Part shown: positions 41,663 through 48,582 of the stretch, one piece after another
Position numbering within the stretch: position 1 is the first letter of the stretch
Layout: each line of letters opens with the position of its first letter
Position numbers and translations under genes: made by a program
Notes under the pieces: model-generated
Databases searched by the model: none
Seen by the model: the letters and a program-made list of their open reading frames with translations, nothing else
What the model was told of the DNA's origin: nothing
NCBI GenBank assembly: GCA_900548625.1
Contig: URLO01000010.1
Coordinates: forward strand, 1-48,582
Reading direction: 5' to 3'
Source of the DNA: an uncultured Eubacteriales bacterium
GTDB taxonomy: Bacteria > Bacillota > Clostridia > Oscillospirales > Oscillospiraceae
DNA: 48,582 nucleotides

Positions 41663-41775
41663 CGCATGCTGGCCAGTATCGGTTCGACGATCGGACTCGA
41701 TCAAACATCCCCGCCGGAGGCGTGTTCGCGCCTTCGTCCAAAGACGAGAACAAGTTTTAGGAGGAAACATCATCA

Positions 41776-43674
41776 ATGGATTGGGATCGCTTAATCACTA
41801 TTGAACAGATGGAAGCCGCCACCAACGAATTGCTTGAAACCGGCAAGAAGGTTGGCGCGGATTCCTGGCAGCAGCGTGTCAAGAATCAGACCCCGCACTG
41901 CGGCTTCGGCGAAGCCGGTACTTGCTGCCGTATTTGCTCCATGGGCCCCTGCCGCATCACCCCGAAGGCCCCGCGCGGCATCTGCGGCTGCGATGTCCAC
42001 GGCATCGTCGGCAGAAACTATCTGCGCTTCACCGCCGGCGGCGCGGCCACGCACTCTGACCATGGCCGTCAGATCTGCCACACCCTGTACCAGACCCACG
42101 AAGGCGGCGCCTATCAGGTCAAGGACCCTGAAAAGCTGAAGCGCATCGCGCACGAGTGGGGCATTGAGACCGAAGACAAGAACATCTACGATCTGGCGCA
42201 CGAAGTCGCCGAGACCGCACTTCTTGAGTACGGCAAGCCCTTCGGCGTACAGCGCTTCCTGAAGCGCGCTCCCGAGCACACTCAGGAGCTTTGGCACAAC
42301 GCCGGCATCGAGCCGCGCGCCATCGACCGCGAGGTCTCTCAGGCCATGCACATGACCCACATGGGCTGTTCTTCCCTGCCTGAGGCACTCATCAAGCAGT
42401 CTCTGCGCGCCGGTCTGTCCGACGGCTGGGGCGGCTCCATGATGGGCACCGAGTTCTCCGACGTTCTGTTCGGCACCCCGAAGCCCATGGACACCACTGC
42501 CAACATCGGCGTCATGGACAAGGACATGGTCAACATCATCGTCCACGGTCATGATCCCTCTCTGTCCGAAATGATCGTCTTCTATGCGCAGGATCCCGAG
42601 ATGATCGCGCTTGCCAAGGCAAACGGCGCCAAGGGCATCAACATCGCCGGCGTCTGCTGCACCGGCAACGAAGTCGCCATGCGTCAGGCCATCCCGATGG
42701 CCGGCAACTTCCTGCAGCAGGAAAACGTTGTCCTGACCGGCGCCTGTGAGGCGATCGTCGTCGACGTTCAGTGTATCTTCCCCGCACTGGGCCCGCTTTC
42801 CAAGTGCTTCCATACCAAATTCATCACCACCTCCCCCATCGCCCGTATGCCCGACTCGGACTTCATCGAATTCCACGAGGAGACCGCCAGTGAGAATGCC
42901 AAGGCGATCGTGAAGCTGGCTGTTGAGAACTTTAAGAACCGTAACCCCGAGCTGGTCCACATTCCCCAGCTCAAGGCCAAGGCTCGCGTCGGCTACTCTG
43001 TCGAGGCCATCAAGAAGTGCCTTGACGGCGTCACCAACTCCCACGTTGACATCACCGGCACCACCCGTCCGCTGGTCGACGTTGTGAAGTCCGGCGTTCT
43101 GCGCGGCGCGGTCGCGATGGTCGGCTGCAACAACCCCAAGGTCCGCCCCGACACCGCACACATCGAGCTGATGAAGAAGCTGCTCAAGAACGACATCATC
43201 GTCATCCTCTCCGGCTGCTCGGCACAGGCCGCGGCAAAGGCCGGTCTGATGGATCTGGATGCGAAGGAATACTGCGGCGAAGGTCTGCGCCGTGTCTGTG
43301 AGCTGGTCGGCATTCCGCCTGTCCTGCACATGGGCTCCTGCGTCGATATCTCCCGTATGATGATCCTCGCTTCCGACATCGCCAAGGACTGGGGCATCAA
43401 CATCTCCCAGATCCCGCTGTGCGGCTGCGCACCTGAGTGGATGTCTGAGAAGGCTGTCTCCATCGGCAACTACGTTGTCGCCACCGGCATCGACACCTAC
43501 CTCGGCGTTGACCCCTACTCCAAGGGCTCCAGCGAGATTACCGAGCTGCTTCAGGGCGAGACCGGCTGCAAGGAGTGGGTCGAGGCGCACTTTATCGTCG
43601 AGGCCGACATCGAAAAGCTGGGCGACAAGATGATCGAATGCATCGAGGCAAAGCGTGCCGCGCTCGGCATCTGA
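41776..43674 (+). CDS. cooS: Anaerobic carbon monoxide dehydrogenase catalytic subunit
   Basis: Interconverts CO and CO2 with ferredoxin; in the Wood-Ljungdahl pathway it supplies CO to acetyl-CoA synthase. The 632-residue protein has the full Cys set: B/D cluster ligands in CCRICSMGPCRIT (about 50-62) and GICGCD (about 68-73), C-cluster ligands around GVCCTGNE (about 295), GCNNPK, SGCSAQAAAKAG (about 477-488) and HMGSCVDISR (about 518-527). CGCAPEWMSEKA is also typical. The start follows TAGGAGG. cooC and acsB follow directly. This is the NiFeS enzyme; it has no relation to aerobic Mo-type CO dehydrogenase. Confidence 0.97.
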   Translation: MDWDRLITIEQMEAATNELLETGKKVGADSWQQRVKNQTPHCGFGEAGTCCRICSMGPCRITPKAPRGICGCDVHGIVGRNYLRFTAGGAATHSDHGRQICHTLYQTHEGGAYQVKDPEKLKRIAHEWGIETEDKNIYDLAHEVAETALLEYGKPFGVQRFLKRAPEHTQELWHNAGIEPRAIDREVSQAMHMTHMGCSSLPEALIKQSLRAGLSDGWGGSMMGTEFSDVLFGTPKPMDTTANIGVMDKDMVNIIVHGHDPSLSEMIVFYAQDPEMIALAKANGAKGINIAGVCCTGNEVAMRQAIPMAGNFLQQENVVLTGACEAIVVDVQCIFPALGPLSKCFHTKFITTSPIARMPDSDFIEFHEETASENAKAIVKLAVENFKNRNPELVHIPQLKAKARVGYSVEAIKKCLDGVTNSHVDITGTTRPLVDVVKSGVLRGAVAMVGCNNPKVRPDTAHIELMKKLLKNDIIVILSGCSAQAAAKAGLMDLDAKEYCGEGLRRVCELVGIPPVLHMGSCVDISRMMILASDIAKDWGINISQIPLCGCAPEWMSEKAVSIGNYVVATGIDTYLGVDPYSKGSSEITELLQGETGCKEWVEAHFIVEADIEKLGDKMIECIEAKRAALGI

Positions 43675-43701
43675 TTTTTGGTTAAAGAAGGTTCTTCCCT
43701 T

Positions 43702-44469
43702 ATGAAAGTAGCGATCACTGGTAAGGGCGGCGTCGGAAAAACGACGCTTTCCTCCACACTGGCAAGACTTTATGCCGACGAAGGACGCACCGTCCTCGCC
43801 GCCGACGTCGACCCGGATGCGAATCTGGGTCTGGCGCTCGGCCTGAGCGAGCAGGAGGTCAACGCCATCGTTCCCGTCTCCAAGATGAAGCAGCTCGCAA
43901 AGGAGCGCACCGGCGTCAACGACCAGAACTCCTTCTACAAGCTCAATCCCGAGGTCTCCGACCTGCCGGACAAGCTCGCAAAGGAGATCAACGGCGTCAA
44001 GCTTCTGGTCATGGGCACCGTCGATACCGGCGGAGCCGGATGCGTCTGCCCGGAGCATGTGATGCTCAAGGCGCTGCTGTCGAACCTCGTCTTCCGCAAG
44101 GACGACGTGGTCGTGATGGACATGGAGGCAGGTCTCGAGCATCTTGGCCGCGGAACGGCCAGCATGGTGGATCAGTTCATCGTGGTCATCGAGCCGGGCG
44201 CACGCAGCGTGCAGACCTATGAACGGGTCCGGCAGCTCGCCGCCGATCTCGGCATCCACAAGGTGCGCGTCGTAGCCAACAAGGTCCGCGACGATTCCGA
44301 CCGCGAATTCATCCGCAGCCGTATCCCCGAGGATGCCTTGCTCGGCTTCATCAGCTACAACGCCGACGTCATTGACGCCGACCGGAAGGGCCTCTCCCCT
44401 TACGATTGCAGCCCCGAGGCGCTGGCTGAGATCCGCGCCATCAAGGCAAAAATCGATTCTGAAGAATGA
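43702..44469 (+). CDS. cooC: CODH nickel-insertion ATPase CooC
   Basis: A MinD/SIMIBI-type ATPase that loads nickel into CODH (or the related AcsF role for ACS). The P-loop is KGGVGKTT (about 7-14) with the signature Lys, and the metal site is the CxC motif in GAGCVCPEH (about 112-120). DMEAGLEHLGRG and VANKVRD are also conserved. 255 residues is normal. The ATG at 43702 follows AAGAAGG; an in-frame start 24 bases earlier is not preferred. It sits between cooS and acsB, spaced 27 bases from each. Confidence 0.95.
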   Translation: MKVAITGKGGVGKTTLSSTLARLYADEGRTVLAADVDPDANLGLALGLSEQEVNAIVPVSKMKQLAKERTGVNDQNSFYKLNPEVSDLPDKLAKEINGVKLLVMGTVDTGGAGCVCPEHVMLKALLSNLVFRKDDVVVMDMEAGLEHLGRGTASMVDQFIVVIEPGARSVQTYERVRQLAADLGIHKVRVVANKVRDDSDREFIRSRIPEDALLGFISYNADVIDADRKGLSPYDCSPEALAEIRAIKAKIDSEE

Positions 44470-44496
44470 ATCTGATCTGAAAGGAATGAACGCACA

Positions 44497-46638
44497 ATGA
44501 AGACATTGTTTGAACGCGTCTTCAACGGCTCTAACGAAATGTTCGCCAAGGCCGAAGAAGAAGTCAATAAGATCGTTGCCGAAGTCGGTACCGATGCTCC
44601 TCTTGCGCTCCCCAGCACCGCATATTATCTGGCGTGCATCTACGCCTACATCGGCAAGAAGGTCACCACCACCGGTGAGCTTCAGGCCGCTCTGGCAGAC
44701 GTCAAGGCCATGATGCTCCGCGAAAACCGCACCCACGCCATCTTCCAGTCCGGCGTCGGCACTGCCATCGCTGCGGAAATGATCGAGGCGTGCAAGTACG
44801 TCAAGACCCAGACTCCCTACGAAGGCACCAACTACCACGGCCACTTTGTCGACGCTGAGGTCCGTGAGCTCGGCGTTCCGCTGGTTACCGGCGACATCCC
44901 CGGCTTCGTCGTCATGATCGGGCCGGCTCCCTCCACCGAGGAAGCAGTCGAGACCATCAAGGGCTATCAGTCCCGCGGTATTTTCGTATTCCTGATCGGC
45001 GGCATCATCGAGCAGGCTGTTGAGGCCGGTCTTTCGATGGGCTTCCCCGTCCGTGTCGTCCCCGTCGGTGAGGACATCTGGTCTGTCGGCCATGTCATCT
45101 CCCTCGTTGTCCGCGCAGCCATGATCTTCGGCGCCATCCAGCCCGGCGACTGCGACGGCTTCCACAAGTACACCTTCGAGCGCCTCAACGCGTTCGTCAA
45201 CGCCTACAAGCCCGTCAACGACATCACCGTCGCCTGCGGCGCCGGCGCCATCAAGCTCGGCTTCCCGGTCATCACCAACGACTGCGACGATATGTGGGCA
45301 GTTCCGAAGTCCCTCATCATCTATGAGAACACCAAGGACTGGATCGACACCTCCATCGAGGCGCGCGGCATCAAGCTGAAGGTCACGAAGATCGACATCC
45401 CTGTTGCCTACTCCTCCGCATTTGAAGGCGAAGTCATCCGTAAGGGCGACATGCAGGTCGAGATCGACGGCTCCCGCAAGGACTGCTTCGAGCTGGTCTC
45501 CACCAGAGATGCCGCCGAGATCGAGGATCACAAGATCGAGGTCGTCGGCCCCGAGATGGACGAGTTCCCTGCGGGCACCAAGATCTCCCTCAGCTACACC
45601 GTCGAGGTCGCTGGCAAGAACATGCAGCCCGACTTCGAGCCGGTCTTCGAGCGTAAGATCCACCAGTTCCTCAACTGCGTCGAGGGTCTGATGCACACCG
45701 GCCAGCGTGATATGATCCGTATCCGTGTCAACAAGGCTGACTTTGAGGCCGGCTTCCGCTTCCGCCACATCGGCGAAGTGCTCTACGCAAAGATCAAGTC
45801 CGAATTTGACACCGTCGTTGACAAGTGCCAGGTTCGCATCGTCGTCGGTGAAGAGCAGAACGCTGCACTCCGCAAGCACGCCAATGAGATCTTCGACCAG
45901 CGTGACGAGCGTCTGAAGTCCATGACGGACGAGTCCGTTCCGGTCTTCTATTCCTGCATCATGTGCCAGGCGTTCTCCCCGAGCCACGTCTGCATCGTCA
46001 CCCCCGAGCGTCTCGGCCTCTGCGGTGCTGTTTCCTGGCTCGACGCCAAGGCCACCAACGAGCTCGACCCGCAGGGTCCCTGCCAGGTCGTCACCAAGGA
46101 GCGCTGCGTAGACGAGCGCACCGGCCGCTACGAGGACGTTGACGAGGCTGTTGCCGAGTACTCCCACGGCGCTCTGGAGCATGTCACTCTGTACTCCCTG
46201 CTCGAGGATCCGATGACCTCCTGCGGCTGCTTCGAGTGCATCTGCGGCATCGAGCCGTGCTCGATGGGCGTTGTCATCACCTGCCGCGAATACGCGGGCA
46301 TCACGCCGCTCGGCATGACCTTCTCCGAGATGGCTTCCATGACCGGCGGCGGCGTGCAGACTCCGGGCTTCATGGGCCACGGCAAGCACTACATCGCTTC
46401 CCACAAGTTCCTCAAGGCCGAGGGCGGCGTTGCCCGTCTGGTCTGGCTGCCGAAGGAACTCAAGGATCAGATCCGCGAAAAGCTCAACGAGACCGCCAAG
46501 GATATGTACGGCATCGAGAACTTTGCCGACATGGTCGCTGACGAGACCGTCTGCGCAAGCGGTGATCCCGAGGAACTGATGGGCTTCCTCTCCGAGGTCG
46601 GCCATCCCGTGCTCGGCATGGATCCGCTGGACCTCTAA
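44497..46638 (+). CDS. acsB: Acetyl-CoA synthase (CO-methylating), bacterial AcsB
   Basis: Joins CO, a methyl group from the corrinoid protein and CoA to acetyl-CoA. The 713-residue length and three-domain layout match bacterial AcsB. The A-cluster ligands are complete: Cys 487, 490, 499 and 509 hold the [4Fe-4S] centre, and the CGC motif (576-578) holds the distal nickel, with the same spacing as in Moorella AcsB. The N-terminal CODH-contact domain (about 1-310) is present, so a complex with cooS is expected. acsC, acsD and acsE, usual neighbours, are missing here. A terminator with a UUCG tetraloop follows. Confidence 0.97.
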   Translation: MKTLFERVFNGSNEMFAKAEEEVNKIVAEVGTDAPLALPSTAYYLACIYAYIGKKVTTTGELQAALADVKAMMLRENRTHAIFQSGVGTAIAAEMIEACKYVKTQTPYEGTNYHGHFVDAEVRELGVPLVTGDIPGFVVMIGPAPSTEEAVETIKGYQSRGIFVFLIGGIIEQAVEAGLSMGFPVRVVPVGEDIWSVGHVISLVVRAAMIFGAIQPGDCDGFHKYTFERLNAFVNAYKPVNDITVACGAGAIKLGFPVITNDCDDMWAVPKSLIIYENTKDWIDTSIEARGIKLKVTKIDIPVAYSSAFEGEVIRKGDMQVEIDGSRKDCFELVSTRDAAEIEDHKIEVVGPEMDEFPAGTKISLSYTVEVAGKNMQPDFEPVFERKIHQFLNCVEGLMHTGQRDMIRIRVNKADFEAGFRFRHIGEVLYAKIKSEFDTVVDKCQVRIVVGEEQNAALRKHANEIFDQRDERLKSMTDESVPVFYSCIMCQAFSPSHVCIVTPERLGLCGAVSWLDAKATNELDPQGPCQVVTKERCVDERTGRYEDVDEAVAEYSHGALEHVTLYSLLEDPMTSCGCFECICGIEPCSMGVVITCREYAGITPLGMTFSEMASMTGGGVQTPGFMGHGKHYIASHKFLKAEGGVARLVWLPKELKDQIREKLNETAKDMYGIENFADMVADETVCASGDPEELMGFLSEVGHPVLGMDPLDL

Positions 46639-46652
46639 TTTCACACTGCAAA

Positions 46653-46684
46653 AGAGGCTCCGCTTCGGCGGAGCCTCTATTTTG
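46653..46684 (+). terminator. Terminator of the CODH/ACS unit
   Basis: An 11-bp stem (46653-46663 with 46668-46678) closed by a UUCG tetraloop and followed by ATTTTG. Confidence 0.9.
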
Positions 46685-46724
46685 TGTCTCTTATGACAGT
46701 TCTTGCATGAAGACACAATTTGAT

Positions 46725-46753
46725 TTGCTTTTGGCAGGAGGATTTGCTATAAT
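46725..46753 (+). promoter_or_regulatory. Promoter of the small unknown gene
   Basis: TTGCTT (46725-46730), 17-base spacer, TATAAT (46748-46753). Confidence 0.65.
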
Positions 46754-46784
46754 ATTTAAAATATGAACATCAGGAGGTATCTTC

Positions 46785-47075
46785 ATGGCTGAGGAAAAGG
46801 AAGTTCTCACATATAAAGGCTTTCCCCTTATGAGAAAAGATTCCATCGTGTATTATGGCTCGATGGCAGACTCGCACATCGTCATGCTTCAGATCCTGGA
46901 AACGGAAAAGAAGGGCGATACGGACATTGCAACCAAGGTTTCCGTTGAGCTTCAGCTCACCGACCCGTCCGTGCGCGCAAAAGACCGCGTTGTCAAAAAG
47001 AGCACCAAGGACGGCTTCTACACCGCGCTCGACGTGGGCTGCGTGTGGCTCAAGCGCGCGCTCGCTGCAAAATAA
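46785..47075 (+). CDS. Small unknown protein, probably conserved in related Clostridia
   Basis: A 96-residue soluble protein. The sequence reads MAEEKEVLTYKGFPLMRKDS, then IVYYGSMADSHIVMLQILETE and KVSVELQLTDPSVRAKDRVVKKS, ending with WLKRALAAK. It looks like a small all-beta domain followed by a short helix. I recall similar hypothetical proteins in Clostridia, but cannot name a domain. It has a clear promoter, an AGGAGG ribosome site and a terminator, so it is a real gene, transcribed alone. Confidence 0.85.
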   Translation: MAEEKEVLTYKGFPLMRKDSIVYYGSMADSHIVMLQILETEKKGDTDIATKVSVELQLTDPSVRAKDRVVKKSTKDGFYTALDVGCVWLKRALAAK

Positions 47076-47089
47076 TTCTCAAAACCGGC

Positions 47090-47135
47090 AAAGCCTGTGA
47101 TGCTCGGATAGCTCCGAGCATCACAGGCTTTTTTG
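47090..47135. terminator. Terminator between the small gene and the glycosyltransferase gene
   Basis: A 19-bp perfect stem (47090-47108 with 47113-47131) with T-runs in both directions serves both convergent genes. Confidence 0.92.
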
Positions 47136-47154
47136 TGCGCAAAAATGGGCAAGC

Positions 47155-48249
47155 CTATCCCCCATTGCAGCTCTCGCTCGCAGCACTCTCATAAAAGCGC
47201 AGATTTTCCCGAAGCCGTGCGTCATCCGGCTCCTGTTCCAGTGCCTGCCGTCCGTATTCCAGTGCCAGCGCAAACAGCCCCAGCCTGTAGGCTGCAAGCG
47301 CCGCAAGATCGTAGGGACGCGCGCCCCAGCTTTCCGGCTCATTGATATAGCTTTGTCCGCGCTCCGTGATGCGGAGCGCATTTTCCGCAAAAAACAGACT
47401 GCCGCTCCACGCGCCGCGTCCGGCCGCAAGCATCGACGCCTCAAGCCACGGCTCCCGCAGCCACGGAGCCTCGCCGCAGGCGCGCAGAAGCCACTGCTCC
47501 GCCTCCTGCGGCTTTCCCAGCGCCTCTGCCGCCCGCGACAAGAAACGCATGGATGCACACCGCTCCTCACGCCAGACCGCCGATGGAAGCGCGAGGTGCC
47601 GCAGGAGCGTCTGCTCGCATTCCTGCCAGCGGCCGCAGAACATATATTCCCGTCCGAGATAGTGCATGTTCCGGTCGTCCTCCGGGTGCTCCCGGACTGC
47701 CAGCTCCAAAAGCGGCAGATACTGCCCGCGCGACTTTTGCAGATCCGGGTGGTGATCGAGCTGAACACCCACCGCCTCTGCGCTGCCGCAGCAGCCGCCC
47801 TCATACTCCAGCACCTCATGGACGGGATGCACCCACCGAAAGCCAAAGCGCGCGTGCGCCTTTTCTGTCCAGAACACGCATCCCTCGCGTCCATCCGGCA
47901 AAAAGCTCCATGTGTAGCGGTAGCGAAGGCGCTTCGCGCCGCCGTGCAGTGCCCGCTCCATCGCCGTGCGCCACCCCGGATGAAATACCTCATCGAGATC
48001 GGTACAGACGCACAGATCCGCATCCTCCGGCACCAGCCGCAGGGAGCGGTTGCGCGCAGCATCAAAACGCCACGGCTCGACACGTGCCTTTGTCACATGG
48101 ACGCCGTTTTGCTCCAGGATCTCGACCGTCCGGTCTGTCGAGCCGGTATCCAGGACGTAGATCCCGTCTGCCTCGGCCATGGATTCGACCCAGCGTGCGG
48201 CAAACGCTTCTTCATTTTTACAGATGGCGTAGACATAGATCCGGTACAT
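47155..48249 (-). CDS. Family 2 glycosyltransferase with C-terminal TPR-like repeats
   Basis: A 364-residue cytoplasmic protein. The N-terminal GT-A domain (about 1-195) reads MYRIYVYAICKNEEAFAARW, then LDTGSTDRTVEIL (about 33-45), FDAARNRSL (about 62-70) and CTDLDEVFHPGW (about 81-92); the DxD-type DLDE binds the metal-nucleotide. The second half has regular helical pairs (REHPEDDRNMHYLGREYMFCGRWQECEQTLLRHLAL) typical of TPR repeats. The ATG at 48247-48249 follows AAAGGGGAG. It begins 61 bases after the stop of a collagen-like repeat gene, which suggests that it glycosylates that protein; this is inferred from known BclA/glycosyltransferase pairs. Confidence 0.9.
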   Translation of the reverse strand: MYRIYVYAICKNEEAFAARWVESMAEADGIYVLDTGSTDRTVEILEQNGVHVTKARVEPWRFDAARNRSLRLVPEDADLCVCTDLDEVFHPGWRTAMERALHGGAKRLRYRYTWSFLPDGREGCVFWTEKAHARFGFRWVHPVHEVLEYEGGCCGSAEAVGVQLDHHPDLQKSRGQYLPLLELAVREHPEDDRNMHYLGREYMFCGRWQECEQTLLRHLALPSAVWREERCASMRFLSRAAEALGKPQEAEQWLLRACGEAPWLREPWLEASMLAAGRGAWSGSLFFAENALRITERGQSYINEPESWGARPYDLAALAAYRLGLFALALEYGRQALEQEPDDARLRENLRFYESAASESCNGG

Positions 48250-48278
48250 GCGTACTCCCCTTTCAGAGCGATGACTGT

Positions 48279-48303
48279 GCCCGGCCTCCATTGGGGGCCG
48301 GGC
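48279..48303 (-). terminator. Hairpin between the collagen-like gene and the glycosyltransferase gene
   Basis: An 11-bp GC-rich stem (48279-48289 with 48293-48303) with a T-run only on the plus strand. On the minus strand it is a weak terminator at most, allowing partial read-through into the glycosyltransferase gene. Confidence 0.45.
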
Positions 48304-48310
48304 GTATTTT

Positions 48311-48582
48311 TCAGTTTGCCAGAAGTCCCGCGCCGCGCAGTGCGCCCAGCAATTCGTTGAAGCGCGCAATGACTTCCTCCTGCGTGGCGCCCGCCGCCAG
48401 ATTTGCAACTGCCTCTGCCGGTGTGATTGCTCCGGCCGGGCCAGCGGGGCCTGTCGGGCCGATTGCACCCTCTGCACCTGTGGGGCCGGTCGGGCCTGTC
48501 GGGCCGATTGCACCCGCTGCACCTGTCGGGCCGGTCGGGCCCGTGGGGCCGATCGCACCCGTCGCACCTGTCGGGCCGGTCG
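48311..48582 (-). CDS. Collagen-like (Gly-X-Y) repeat protein, C-terminal part
   Basis: The last 89 residues are visible; the gene begins outside the window. The frame is an uninterrupted Gly-X-Y series with the units GPT GPT GPT GAx GAI, a 15-residue (45-base) period repeated about three times. It then ends with ITPAEAVANLAAGATQEEVI and a short helical cap (NELLGALRGAGLLAN). The Thr-rich Y positions are typical O-glycosylation sites in bacterial collagens such as BclA. Such proteins usually sit on spore or cell surfaces. The stop codon is at 48311-48313. The frame was checked codon by codon to the edge. Confidence 0.92.
   Translation of the reverse strand, partial: TGPTGATGAIGPTGPTGPTGAAGAIGPTGPTGPTGAEGAIGPTGPAGPAGAITPAEAVANLAAGATQEEVIARFNELLGALRGAGLLAN

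Noticed and set aside
41666..41791. A 41-codon frame in the cooS leader running into cooS out of frame
   Set aside because: No ribosome site and it overlaps the true start region of cooS.
41791..46716. A 1641-codon open frame on the minus strand opposite cooS-cooC-acsB
   Set aside because: It mirrors strongly biased codon use (GC-rich third positions) of three certain genes on the plus strand, has no ribosome site, and its translation is low-complexity Asp/Val/Leu/Gly-rich with no domain.
1..48582. CRISPR arrays, integrases, transposases or phage modules
   Set aside because: None seen: no regularly spaced direct repeats apart from the collagen-coding repeat, and all sizeable genes have chromosomal housekeeping or metabolic assignments.

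Overview
The window is a gene-dense, GC-rich chromosomal segment of a Gram-positive anaerobe of class Clostridia. The gene set suggests an Oscillospiraceae-like gut organism; this is inferred from gene content, not from a database match. Supporting signs are ribosomal protein L27 with a cleavable N-terminal prepeptide next to its protease Prp, DUF4830 and DUF5662 genes, an SLH-anchored surface enzyme, coiled-coil M23 peptidases beside ftsEX, an RFN (FMN) riboswitch before ribU, and a CODH/ACS gene set. No rRNA, tRNA, CRISPR array, transposase or phage gene was seen. Strong sigma-A type promoters (TTGACA-17-TATAAT variants) and long GC-rich terminators mark most transcription units.

Layout. 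1-8844 (minus strand): a CdaR/PucR-type regulator, ftsE, ftsX, two tandem coiled-coil M23 peptidases and an S41 protease form a cell-envelope unit; greA and lysS follow, with a promoter of their own before greA. LysS carries an extra C-terminal tRNA-binding domain. 9058-14902: rRNA pseudouridine synthase, DUF4830 lipid-side protein, SLOG-type protein, FMN riboswitch plus ribU, PAP2 phosphatase, der, rpmF and DUF177. 15074-20278: an RluA-type pseudouridine synthase and the complete potABCD polyamine transporter, preceded by a strong promoter and a 220-base leader. 20416-24867: a nitroreductase, obg, an unknown protein overlapping obg, the rplU-prp-rpmA ribosomal operon, and a CBS-domain protein.

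24971-32818: the NfnAB-type electron-bifurcating transhydrogenase pair, GluQ-RS and DUF5662 driven from fully overlapping divergent promoters, an SLH-anchored 5'-nucleotidase and a phosphodiester glycosidase. 32987-41393: an EF-G paralogue, an unusual 700-residue membrane protein that looks like a P-type ATPase with every catalytic motif replaced, rlmB, ftsH and a small MscS channel. 41776-46638: cooS-cooC-acsB, the CO dehydrogenase/acetyl-CoA synthase core without the corrinoid protein genes. 46785-48582: a small conserved-looking protein, a glycosyltransferase, and the 3' end of a collagen-like (Gly-X-Y) repeat gene just upstream of it.

The items most worth a second look are the pseudo-P-type ATPase (35282-37384), the collagen-like protein/glycosyltransferase pair at the right edge, a two-hairpin intergenic repeat found twice (32870-32933 and 41415-41478), the minimal CODH/ACS cluster with its leader, and the LysS fusion.
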